Source: Actinomycetes bacterium (lineage in GTDB: Bacteria > Actinomycetota > Actinomycetes > Actinomycetales > Cellulomonadaceae). From it: 23,990 nucleotides of DNA. The notes under the pieces were generated by a model that worked only from the letters and a program-made list of their open reading frames with translations, made no database searches and was not told the DNA's origin. The translations under genes were made by a program, and so were the position numbers. Below are positions 15,253 to 23,000 of the stretch, piece after piece (within the stretch, counting starts at the first letter, position 1; every line of letters starts with the position of its first letter). Location of the stretch: assembly GCA_023418375.1 (NCBI GenBank), contig JAEZZV010000161.1, forward strand, positions 1 through 23,990, written 5' to 3'.

Positions 15253-16263
15253 TCAGCCGCTCGTGACGACGGCTTGGATCTCCGCGACGGGTATCTCCGC
15301 CGTGGTGGTGATCGTCTGGTCCGGCAGCGGGCGGGGTGCGGGGTCGAGGGAGGACACCCAGGTCGCCTGCCACGTCACCGCCGCCGACAACGTGGAGGTC
15401 GGCAGGCTCTGCCCGGCCTTGACCGGCTGACCGGCGCTGGACCGGGTGAACCGGATCGAGCACGACGTGCCCTCCGCGCCCGCCGACCACGCCGTCCCCG
15501 TGTGCGGGCACGTCACGGCGTCCGCACCCGGCGCACTGACGCTCATCTTCGACACCGACGCGTCCACCCGCGCCCACGTGCCCGAGGCGATCTGCGCGGT
15601 GACCGACACCGACGTCGTCGCACCCTCCACCCACACCCACGTATCGGTGCCCACCACCGTCAGCCCGCGTCCGTCCAGCGACGGGTTCCACCGGACCTGG
15701 CCCGTCGGCAGCTCCATCAGGTCATAGGCGACCTCGGCCAGCAGGCGCGGGTCCACGTCCTGCACGTCCGGGCGCACCTGCCCAGGAGTCCAGAACACCG
15801 GCGGACGCTCGGCCAAGAACTCCCGCAGGTAGTCGAAGTCCACCCCGTCCCGGCACCTGGGCACGAACCAGAACCCGTCGTCGCGCTCCGCGTACGCCTC
15901 GAAGTTCGGATACGGCACCGACCGGTACTGGAACGGCATCTGCGCCAACACCGCCTGATAGTCATCCGACGTGCGGTACTCGAAGTACTGCCGCCCACTC
16001 CACCCCTGCTGACGCCAGCACATCGGGGCCACACCCTCCTTGCGTACCATCGAGAAGGACCCGCCCTCCGCCGTCGTCCCCGACGCCCGCACCGTCACCT
16101 CCACCGCACCACCGGCGGCACCAGCCGACGCCTGCGACCCCGAGCCCGTGTGCGGCGCACCGGACCCGTGCCCATCGGCGCCCCCGAACCCGGGCGGCGC
16201 CGGGGCCGCACCTGCAACGCAGAGTCCGAGCGCCAGGGCCCCGCCGACGATGGACCGGAGCAC
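15253..16263 (-). CDS. Exported protein with PKD-like C-terminal domain (actinobacterial family of unknown function)
   Basis: The 336-aa protein begins with a short signal sequence (SIVGGALALGLCVAGAAPA) and a Gly/Ser/Ala-rich spacer to about residue 70. A Trp/Tyr-rich region with two cysteines follows (MCWRQQGW, FVPRCRDG). From ~residue 170 it resembles a family common near actinobacterial surface clusters: DPRLLAEVAYDLMELPTGQVRWNPS, VGTDTWVWVEGATT, VTAQIASGTWARVDASVSKMSVS, VTCPHTGTAW and CSIRFTRSSAGQP, ending in paired beta-strands. The VTC...C...RTSAG pattern is PKD-like. A final EIPVAEIQAVV is typical for the family. The molecular role is unknown. The GTG start lies 1 nt after the stop of the upstream lipoprotein gene, so translation is coupled; no separate ribosome site is clear. 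Confidence 0.82.
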   Translation of the reverse strand: MLRSIVGGALALGLCVAGAAPAPPGFGGADGHGSGAPHTGSGSQASAGAAGGAVEVTVRASGTTAEGGSFSMVRKEGVAPMCWRQQGWSGRQYFEYRTSDDYQAVLAQMPFQYRSVPYPNFEAYAERDDGFWFVPRCRDGVDFDYLREFLAERPPVFWTPGQVRPDVQDVDPRLLAEVAYDLMELPTGQVRWNPSLDGRGLTVVGTDTWVWVEGATTSVSVTAQIASGTWARVDASVSKMSVSAPGADAVTCPHTGTAWSAGAEGTSCSIRFTRSSAGQPVKAGQSLPTSTLSAAVTWQATWVSSLDPAPRPLPDQTITTTAEIPVAEIQAVVTSG

Positions 16264-16264
16264 G

Positions 16265-16921
16265 TCAGCAGGTCCCGGCCCGCTCGGTGCTCTGGACCCG
16301 CCAGACACCACCGCCCAGGTTGACCAGTGTGTGGGTGTACAGCCTGGGTTCACCGAACCCGGCCTCATCGGGTGTGTACTCGGCCTCGGCGTTCGCGAAG
16401 GTGCCGTCCCGGTAATCCCGGCACACCGAGCCGGTCGCAGTGTCGCCGTCGACGCGGATGTCGGTGATCGTCGCTCGATGCACGCCCCCGAAGATGCTCC
16501 CGGTCGCCTCGTTGGTCTCGGCGTCGGCCTCCAGAGCCCCAATCACCTCCGCGGACGCCATCTCGTAGATGACAGGGCTGACCACGTGCGTGACCACCGA
16601 CCGCCAAACCTCGCGCGTGAACAGTGCGATCGCGTTGTGCACGTCGGCCGCGTCCCCGGTCAGCCCGGTCGGCACGTCCTCGAACACGATCCCGAGCTCA
16701 GGGTCCGACAGGTCGAACACCACCCCGAGCTCCTCGGGCAGCTCCGTCGGCTCCGCAGACGACGTCGGCGACGGCGACGGCGTGGTCGACTCCGTCACGC
16801 TCGGCGAGGCCGTCAGACCGGGCATCTCCGACCCGCCACCACTGCACGCTGCCACGACCAGCAGCACGGCGCCGGCGAACCCCGCCACCACCAGGTTGCG
16901 CCCACACCGCGACCGAACCAT
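16265..16921 (-). CDS. Lipoprotein with NTF2-like C-terminal domain, first gene of the operon
   Basis: The 218-aa protein carries a lipoprotein signal (basic VRSRCGRNL, hydrophobic core, lipobox VAAC with Cys26), then a Ser/Thr/Pro-rich tether to about residue 60. The folded part (LSDPELGIVFEDVPTGL to the end) contains a helix AADVHNAIALFTREVWRSV, the segment SPVIYEMASAEVIGALEADA, a cysteine in GSVCRDY and a closing GGGVWRVQSTERAGTC. This matches actinobacterial secreted proteins in which an NTF2-like fold ends in a Trp-Arg-Val strand and a disulfide-forming terminal Cys. It should sit on the outer face of the membrane. The ATG at 16921 has GAGGGGG about 9 nt upstream. The adjacent PKD-like gene starts 1 nt after its stop; relatives of these two are often neighbours, to my knowledge. 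Confidence 0.82.
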   Translation of the reverse strand: MVRSRCGRNLVVAGFAGAVLLVVAACSGGGSEMPGLTASPSVTESTTPSPSPTSSAEPTELPEELGVVFDLSDPELGIVFEDVPTGLTGDAADVHNAIALFTREVWRSVVTHVVSPVIYEMASAEVIGALEADAETNEATGSIFGGVHRATITDIRVDGDTATGSVCRDYRDGTFANAEAEYTPDEAGFGEPRLYTHTLVNLGGGVWRVQSTERAGTC

Positions 16922-17206
16922 GCCCCCACGCCCCCTCGTCCGACCGACGACCGCGCCCACCGTACCCGGACTCCCCACAAACCGGACACCGCCCCGCGGG
17001 TGACACCGCCGGAGGCAGCGGCGGGCGCCGCTGTGCCGAGCACGCGAACCCCACAGCGTTAGCGCGAGCATCCCCGAGGTGGAACCGGACCGGTCCTGCG
17101 CATCGGGAGGTGCAGCGGGCGGCCGACCGCGAGAACGTACCAAAGCGCACCGCGGGTTGAGCCCTGATCGTTACGGTGGCCATCGGGGTCGCCGACCCTG
17201 CCGACG
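16922..17206. other. Divergent intergenic region between two lipoprotein clusters
   Basis: No convincing gene is seen. It holds the operon -10 box (16959-16964, minus), a perfect 10-bp palindrome GGACCGGTCC (17087-17096), and a TACGGT (17172-17177, plus) that could serve the downstream lipoprotein. Several open frames cross it but have no start, ribosome site or family resemblance. Confidence 0.4.
16959..16964 (-). promoter_or_regulatory. Probable -10 hexamer of the four-gene operon
   Basis: TACGGT on the minus strand, 37 nt before the ATG at 16921, would start a transcript near 16952 with a ~31-nt leader holding the GAGGGGG ribosome site. The -35 is not clear. This operon therefore seems to differ from the leaderless genes elsewhere. 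Confidence 0.4.
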
Positions 17207-17293
17207 GTGCGCCTGCGGGGGATGGAGCATGGCGACCTGGTCTATCCCGCTGAGGACCCCGCCTACGTGCCGCCCACCAAGGAGGTCCCGTGA
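17207..17293 (+). CDS. Possible small ORF overlapping the lipoprotein start
   Basis: A 28-codon frame beginning at GTG 17207 (or 23 codons from ATG 17222) reads MEHGDLVYPAEDPAYVPPTKEVP and stops with a TGA that overlaps the GTG of the lipoprotein in the tetranucleotide GTGA. Its last codons contain the perfect ribosome site of that gene. The frame opens at 17068 only after a stop at 17165-17167, so it is not the end of a longer intact gene. It may be a leader peptide coupling translation, a remnant 3' end of a lost gene, or chance. No family recognised. Confidence 0.3.
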   Translation: MRLRGMEHGDLVYPAEDPAYVPPTKEVP

Positions 17294-17826
17294 ACCCCCG
17301 CACCGGTCGCCTGGCCGCCGCCGCGACCGTCCTGGTCCTCACAGTCGGTGGCTGCGCCAGTGGCCCGTCACAGGAGGAGATCATGGCCGACAACACTGAG
17401 GCACGCTCCGAGATCCGACGCCTGGTCGACGAGACGGTCGAGGTCCTTCTCCCCGCAACGGCCGACCTGGCACCGGAGGAGGTCACCGACGGCATCCACG
17501 AGTCCTGGTCCGCCTGCGGCGACGACCCCTTCGGGCCCTCGGACCCGCCCGAGTCCATCAACTGGTCCTACTACCGATCATTCCGCACCCCACCCGAGGC
17601 CGACACCCCCGCGCGTGTCGGCGAGATCGCCCCTGCCTTCCTCACCCGCGGCTGGACCGCACGCCAAGGCACCGTGAACGACTTCCAGCGGATCGAGGTG
17701 TTCAGCAACGATGACGGCTACGTCCTCGAGTTGACCGGCCAGCTCGCCGACGACGACGAGCCCTCCTACCTTGTCGTGACAGCACTGTCCCCGTGCGTGC
17801 CGACGCCGCCCGACCTGGAGTGGTGA
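17290..17826 (+). CDS. Lipoprotein of unknown function, paralogue of the one at 12454
   Basis: The 178-aa protein has a signal peptide with a hydrophobic run (LAAAATVLVLTV) and lipobox VGGC, Cys22, so it should be lipid-anchored at the outer face of the membrane. The mature N-terminus (ASGPSQEEIMADNTEARSE) leads into a helix with LVDETVEVLLPATADL. A cysteine in SWSACGDDPFG and a late one in LSPCVP may pair. The core carries RSFRTPPEADTPARVGEIA, AFLTRGWTARQG and NDDGYVLELTGQ, an alpha/beta arrangement like other actinobacterial lipoproteins of this size. No function known. The GTG is preceded by AAGGAGGT, a perfect ribosome site with 3-nt spacing, and overlaps the stop of a small ORF. The next gene starts 6 nt after the stop. 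Confidence 0.85.
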   Translation: MNPRTGRLAAAATVLVLTVGGCASGPSQEEIMADNTEARSEIRRLVDETVEVLLPATADLAPEEVTDGIHESWSACGDDPFGPSDPPESINWSYYRSFRTPPEADTPARVGEIAPAFLTRGWTARQGTVNDFQRIEVFSNDDGYVLELTGQLADDDEPSYLVVTALSPCVPTPPDLEW

Positions 17827-17832
17827 TCCGCC

Positions 17833-18261
17833 GTGCCCGAGCGACCCAACAGGTACAAGGCGGCGTGCCGCCAGGCTGCCTCGACGGCCCGACGCGCCGT
17901 CGACGTCCTCGCCACACCAGGCGGGCGCCCGCTCGCCGGGACCCTGACCACGCTGCAGCAGGCGTGGGCCTCCCCCTCCCGGCAACGCCAGGACTACCAG
18001 ACCACGCTCGACGACCTGTCTCACCGCCTGACCCGGGCCTTCATGGACACGGCCGCAGACCTGGCCGACATGGCCGCCGCCGAGCCTGACACCGTCGACA
18101 CCGACGACCCGAGGCACGCCTGGAAGCCCTGGGTTCAACGCCCGAAGCACCGGCCGCCCGCACCTCACCTGACACCACCTCACCTACCCACCGAACCGCC
18201 CCCGGGACGTTGCGGGACGCTGCACGGAGTGCGGAGGTCTGTGTGGCTGGGGCGGGTATGA
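17833..18261 (+). CDS. Small hypothetical protein in operon with lipoprotein
   Basis: The 142-aa protein starts at a GTG 6 nt after the lipoprotein stop, with GGAG (17817-17820) near the end of that gene as a possible ribosome site, so it is probably translated from the same mRNA. Residues 1-80 are basic and helical (RYKAACRQAASTARRAVDVL, then YQTTLDDLSHRLTRAFMDTAADL). A short acidic stretch (AAAEPDTVDTDDPRHAWKPWV) follows, and the last ~35 residues are Pro/His-rich and look poorly ordered. No signal peptide, transmembrane helix or known domain. The ribosome-site distance (12 nt) is long. I do not recognise the family; a cytoplasmic partner of the lipoprotein is speculation. Confidence 0.6.
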   Translation: MPERPNRYKAACRQAASTARRAVDVLATPGGRPLAGTLTTLQQAWASPSRQRQDYQTTLDDLSHRLTRAFMDTAADLADMAAAEPDTVDTDDPRHAWKPWVQRPKHRPPAPHLTPPHLPTEPPPGRCGTLHGVRRSVWLGRV

Positions 18262-18381
18262 GAACGGTGCCCCCCGCGTGAGGAGGACGCCGTTCGACGT
18301 GGTGAGGAATCGAGCAGCTTCGCGCCATGCCTCGTTGATGTGCGGCACACCGAGGCGTCTGCGCCGGCACTCGCCCTCTGT

Positions 18382-18396
18382 GGCGTGTCACACGCC
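18382..18396. promoter_or_regulatory. 15-bp perfect palindrome in non-coding DNA
   Basis: GGCGTGT-C-ACACGCC is a 7+1+7 perfect inverted repeat, lying inside a larger pair of 8-bp arms (18351-18358 and 18392-18399, CGAGGCGT/ACGCCTCG). It could be a protein-binding site or a small hairpin downstream of the 17833 gene. No T-tract follows. Confidence 0.35.
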
Positions 18397-18416
18397 TCGC
18401 GGTGGGGAGCACCCTC

Positions 18417-18440
18417 GTTGCATCGGCCGTTACATCGGCC
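18417..18440. repeat. Two-copy 12-bp tandem repeat
   Basis: The 12-mers GTTGCATCGGCC and GTTACATCGGCC follow each other directly, differing at one base. Purpose unknown. Confidence 0.5.
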
Positions 18441-18456
18441 ACCAGCGGGCAGACGC

Positions 18457-18494
18457 ACGAAAGGCCGCGACCGGCATTGCTGCTGGTCACGGCC
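18457..18494 (-). terminator. Intrinsic terminator of tRNA-Leu
   Basis: On the minus strand a 14-nt stem (arms 18481-18494 and 18463-18476, one G-U and one mismatch) closes a GCAA tetraloop and is followed by TTTCGT. It lies 23 nt after the tRNA 3' end and is the clearest rho-independent terminator in the window. Confidence 0.8.
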
Positions 18495-18517
18495 TCACGG
18501 CTCGCTGTCTCAACGAG

Positions 18518-18600
18518 TGTCCGGAGGGGGACTTGAACCCCCACGCCCTAACGGGCACTAGCACCTCAAGCTAGCGCGTCTACCATTCCGCCACCCGGAC
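18518..18600 (-). tRNA. tRNA-Leu (anticodon GAG)
   Basis: The 83-nt class II tRNA reads on the minus strand. The acceptor stem pairs GTCCGGG with TCCGGAC (one G-U), with discriminator A at 18518. The D-arm contains GGAATGGTAGACG. The anticodon arm is CTAGC-TTGAGGT-GCTAG, so the anticodon is GAG, read from 18565-18567, for CUC leucine codons, the second most used Leu codon in such GC-rich genes. A long variable arm (GTGCCCGTTAGGGCGT) and a T-arm with GGGGGTTCAAGTCCCCC follow. CCA is not encoded. The terminator lies downstream at 18457-18494. Confidence 0.96.
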
Positions 18601-18645
18601 AGGTGGTCGCTTCGAACCCCCGTCGGGGCTCTCAGCGCGGCAGAC

Positions 18646-18651
18646 AACATA
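18646..18651 (-). promoter_or_regulatory. Possible -10 box for tRNA-Leu
   Basis: TATGTT on the minus strand would start a transcript about 39 nt before the mature tRNA 5' end. No good -35 is seen. Confidence 0.35.
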
Positions 18652-18760
18652 GCACGGAGCGGCGGGCCTCATGGACCACGGCCCGTGGGGCAGACTGGCG
18701 ACCGGCGGCATCTGCACGGGTGGGACCGCCTGCGTGTGCCGAAGCCCACAGGAGGTGCGC

Positions 18761-19999
18761 ATGGCCGACCGTGACGACGGCGCTCCGCTGGAGCCGGAAC
18801 GGCCCCGCGCGTCGACGCGGCACCTCGTCGGCGCCACGCCGGCAGCGAAGAAGGTGGCCGGTGCCCGGCGGAACCCGAGCGTCGTCGGCTACGACGAGGA
18901 CACGCCGCACTGGCTCCGCACTGCGGCCGGGTGGTCGTGGCGGCTCATCGTCGTCGTCGTCGCCGTCGGCATGGTGGCCTTCGCCACGAACCGCATCCTC
19001 ATCGTCTTCATCTCCGTGTTCCTGGCACTGGTGTTCACGGCCGTCCTCCGGCCGCTCGTGAACCTGCTCTCGCGCTGGATCCCGCGCGGTGTGGCCACTC
19101 CCCTGTCGATGGTGTTCGCGGTGGCCGTGTTCGCCGGCCTGCTCACCTACGTCGGTTTCTCCGTGGCAGGTCAGTGGGAGGACCTGGGCGACCAGTTCAA
19201 CGACGGCATCGGCGAGATCCTCACGACGCTCGAGGAGTCACCCCTGCACATCACCGTCACCAACGAGGACGTGCAGGACTGGATCGCGAACGGCCAGGAG
19301 TGGGTGTCCGAGAACAGCGGCACGATCGCGTCCCAGGCATGGGCGAGCGTCGGCTCGGTCGGGCAGGTGTTCGCCGTCCTCGCGCTGGCCACGTTCCTCA
19401 CCGTCTTCTTCCTGCTGCGCGGCAAGGAGATGTGGGAGTGGTTCCTGAACCAGCTCCCCGCGCGGCATCGGGAGTCCTGGTACCTCGGCGGAGGGGCGGC
19501 CTGGTACACGTTCTCCGGCTACACGCGCGGCACGTTCCTGGTGGCCGGCGCCGACGGCATCCTGGCCGTGATCATCCTGCTCATCCTCGGTGTCCCCCTC
19601 GCGGCGCCGCTCGCGGTGCTCGTGTTCATCGGTGCGTTCATCCCCCTCATCGGCGCGCCGCTCGCGATGGTCATCGCGATGGTCGTCGCCCTCGCAGCCA
19701 ACGGGATCTGGAACGCGGTGTTCGTCGGTATCGCGATCGCGCTCATCGGCCAGTTCGAGGGACACGTGCTCGAGCCGCTCGTCATGGGCAAGCAGGTCGC
19801 CCTGCATCCCGTGGTCGTCGCGCTCGTGGTGACTGCCGGCACGCTCATCGCGGGCATCCTCGGCGCGGTCATCGCCGTGCCCCTGGTCGCCGTGGCCTGG
19901 TCGGTGTTCGCCCTGCTGCGGACGGTCGACCCGCCGACCGACTTCGCCGAGCTCGACAAGGACGGCGTGGCGGCGGCCGCCGAGGAGATCGCGGACTGA
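18761..19999 (+). CDS. AI-2E family transporter (UPF0118 permease)
   Basis: The 412-aa membrane protein belongs to the AI-2E/UPF0118 family. A ~55-residue polar N-terminus is followed by two helices (LIVVVVAVGMVAFATNRILIVFISVFLALVFTAVL), then FVGLLNRW-like RPLVNLLSRWIPRG, a third helix, a long extracytoplasmic stretch (~residues 130-200), and a helix-rich C-terminal half with the family signature LGVPLAAPLAVLVFIGAFIPLIG and the late EGHVLEPLVMGKQVALHP. Members have been linked to autoinducer-2 export, Na+/H+ exchange or simply unknown transport, so the substrate is open. The ATG is preceded by GGAGG with 5 nt spacing. A 13-bp palindrome (18676-18688, CCACGGCCCGTGG) lies 73 nt upstream and could be a regulator site. 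It is convergent with dnaE2, 42 nt between stops, with no clear terminator. Confidence 0.92.
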   Translation: MADRDDGAPLEPERPRASTRHLVGATPAAKKVAGARRNPSVVGYDEDTPHWLRTAAGWSWRLIVVVVAVGMVAFATNRILIVFISVFLALVFTAVLRPLVNLLSRWIPRGVATPLSMVFAVAVFAGLLTYVGFSVAGQWEDLGDQFNDGIGEILTTLEESPLHITVTNEDVQDWIANGQEWVSENSGTIASQAWASVGSVGQVFAVLALATFLTVFFLLRGKEMWEWFLNQLPARHRESWYLGGGAAWYTFSGYTRGTFLVAGADGILAVIILLILGVPLAAPLAVLVFIGAFIPLIGAPLAMVIAMVVALAANGIWNAVFVGIAIALIGQFEGHVLEPLVMGKQVALHPVVVALVVTAGTLIAGILGAVIAVPLVAVAWSVFALLRTVDPPTDFAELDKDGVAAAAEEIAD

Positions 20000-20041
20000 C
20001 TCGCGCAGGCACGTGCTCAGCCGTCGCCAGGCGCGCCGCGC

Positions 20042-23000
20042 TCAGCGGTAGTCGCGCGACGTCGTCGGGATCTGCAGCGACAGCGGCGCCAGGTGCTCGG
20101 CCATGAGGTTCGTGGCGCCGTCGGCCCGCTCCAGCCGCCCGCGCACCACCATCGCCGCCGACGTGCGCGCGACGGTCCGGAACCGTTTCCAGAGCCCCGC
20201 CGAGCAGATGACGTTGAGCAGCCCCGTCTCGTCCTCCAGCGACAGGAACGTCACGCCCTGCGCGGTGCCGGGCCGCTGGCGGTGCGTCACCACACCGGCG
20301 ACGGCGACGCGCGAGCCCTCCCGGCCGTTCATCGCCTCGTCGACGGTGATGACGCCACCGCGCACCAGCCCGTCGCGCACGTACTGCGTCGGGTAGGAGT
20401 CGGGCGAGACGCCCGTCGCCCACACGTCCGCCATGGCCGACTCCACCTCGCTCATCCCCGGGAGCACGGGGGCATCCACCCCGACGGCGACGCCCGGCAG
20501 CGTGTCCGGGCCCTCCTGCGCGAGCGCGCCGGCGGCCCACAGGCCCGCGCGCCGGTCGACTCCGAAGCAGCCGAGCGCGCCCGCCGTCGCCAGCGCCTCG
20601 ACCTGACGCCTGGTGAGCCGGACGCGGCGGACCAGGTCGCGCAGGTCGACGAACGCCCCGCCCGCCGCACGCTCGGCGACCAGCGCCGTCGCGAGGTCCT
20701 CTCCGATCCCCCGGACCGAGTCCAGTCCCATCCGCACGGCCAGCGACGGGTCCGCGCGAACGAGCGCGGCCAGGTGCGGCACCGCACCGGCTGCCCCCTC
20801 GCCGCCCTGGACCCGCTCGACCACCGCCTTCGCGCCGGACGCCTGCACGTCCGGGCGCAGCACCGCCACGCCGTGCCGCCGCGCGTCGGCAGCGAGCGAC
20901 TGCGGCGAGTAGAAGCCCATCGGCTGGGCCGCCAGCAGGCCCGCGTAGAACGCCGCCGGGTGGTGCACCTTGAGCCACGCGCTGGCGTAGACGAGGTAGG
21001 CGAACGAGTACGCGTGTGACTCCGGGAACCCGAAGTCGGCGAACGCCTTGAGCTTGTCGTAGACCTGCTCGGCGACGTCGGGCGCGACGCCGTTCGCCGC
21101 CATGCCCGACATGAGCCGTGCGCGCAGCCGCTCCATCTTCTCGATCGAGCGCTTGGAGCCCATCGCGCGCCGAAGCTGGTCGGCCTCCGCGCCGCTGAAC
21201 CCGGCGACGTCGATCGCCATCTGCATGAGCTGCTCCTGGAACAGCGGCACGCCCATCGTCTTGCCGAGCGACTTCTCCAGCAGCGGGTGCAGGTAGGTGA
21301 CGGGCTCGCGCCCCCGGACGCGGTTGATGTACGGATGCACGGACCCGCCCTGGATCGGCCCGGGCCGGATGAGCGCGACCTCGATGACGATGTCGTAGAA
21401 CCGCCGCGGCTGCAGGCGCGGCAGGGTGGCCATCTGCGCGCGCGACTCGACCTGGAACACGCCAACGGTGTCCGCCGCGCACAGCAGGTCGTAGACCGCA
21501 GGGTCCTCCTGCGGCAACGCGTGCATCTCCAGGTGCACGCCCTCGACCTGCTCCACCAGGGCGAACGCCACCTGCAGCGCCGTGAGCATGCCGAGCCCGA
21601 GCAGGTCGAACTTCACCAGGCCCGCGTCCGCGCAGTCGTCCTTGTCCCACTGGAGCACGGTGCGGCCGGGCATCCGCGCCCACTCCACCGGGCACACCTC
21701 GATCACCGGCCGGTCGCACATGACCATGCCGCCCGAGTGGATGCCGAGGTGCCGCGGCAGGCGCAGGAACCGGTCCGCCAGGTCGATCACCGCCTCCGGG
21801 ATCTCCCCCAGGTCGCTCGCCGAGGCCGGACGGTGCTCGGGAACGACGTCGCGGCCGTCCTCGCTGAGCACCAGAGGCTTCTCCCCCTGTGCGCGCCCGG
21901 GCGCGGCGAGCGACGGCGTCCACGTCGCCTCGCTGCGACCGACGGGCGTGGGCAACACGGGCGTCGGCGGGGCAGGCGCGGGCGACACGGGCGCGCCAAA
22001 CACACCGTGCGGCCCGTACCAGCTCGGCAGGTCCGCGACCGCCGTCGGGCCGACCGGCGCTGCCCGGTGCACGGTCCACCACTCGCTGGCCGGCTCCGGG
22101 CCCTTGAGCGACCCCCACCGCTCGATGCTCTTGCTCCAGGCGTCCTGCTGCCCGACGTCGTACCCGAGCGCCCGCGCGGCGTCGCGCACGGCCGACCTTG
22201 GCCGGTAGGAGATGACGTTCGCGACCTGCGCCGCGTGCCGCCGTCCGAACCGGGCGTAGACGTGCTGGATGACCTCCTCACGGCGACCGGCCTCGATGTC
22301 CACGTCGATGTCCGGTGGGCCGTCGCGCTCGGGCGCGAGGAAACGCTCGAACAGCAGGCCGTGGCGGACGGCGTCCACGGCGGTCACCCCGAGCGCGTAG
22401 CAGACGGCCGAGTTCGCCGCCGAGCCGCGCCCCTGGCACAGGATGCCGTTGTCGCGGCAGAACGAGACGAGGTCGTGCACCACGAGGAAGTAGCCGGGGA
22501 AGCCGAGGGTCTCGATGACGCCCAGCTCGTGCTCGATCTGCGCGTACGCGCCGGGCACGCGCTCCGCCTCGGGCGGGCCGTAGCGCTCGTGCGCGCCGCG
22601 GCGGACCAGCTCGCGCAGCCAGGACGCCTCGTCGTGCCCGGGCGGCACCGGGTAGGGCGGCAGGTTCGGCGCGACGAGCGCGAGGTCGAACACGCACTCG
22701 GCCGCCAGCGCGGCCGCCGTCCGCACCGCCTGGGGTCGGCGTCGGTGCCGGGCGAGCATCTCCCGCGCCGACCGCAGGTGGTTCCCGGGGGCACCGGGCA
22801 GCCAGCCGTCGGCGTCGTCCAGGCTCGAGCGCGCCCGGACCGCTGCGAGGGCCGCGGCGAGGTCGGCGTCCCTCGGGGTCGCGTAGTGCACGTTGCCCGT
22901 CGCGACGAGCGGCAGCCGCGCATCGGCGGCGAGGTCCGCCAGCGCATCGTTGCGGTCGCCGTCCCACGGGTCGCCGCTGTCCGTGACCTCGACCGCGACG

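Noticed and set aside
13789..16323. Long plus-strand open frame opposite the four-gene operon
   Set aside because: It has no family resemblance and an Arg/Gly/His-rich composition; the opposite strand has coherent signal peptides, lipoboxes and ribosome sites.
12454..18600. Integrative element inserted at tRNA-Leu
   Set aside because: The tRNA 3' end faces the island, but I found no integrase, excisionase or second copy of the tRNA 3' end, so there is no direct support.
18605..18640. Second tRNA or tRNA remnant suggested by a GGGTTCGAA motif next to tRNA-Leu
   Set aside because: The flanking bases do not form a T-stem and no other tRNA arm is found.
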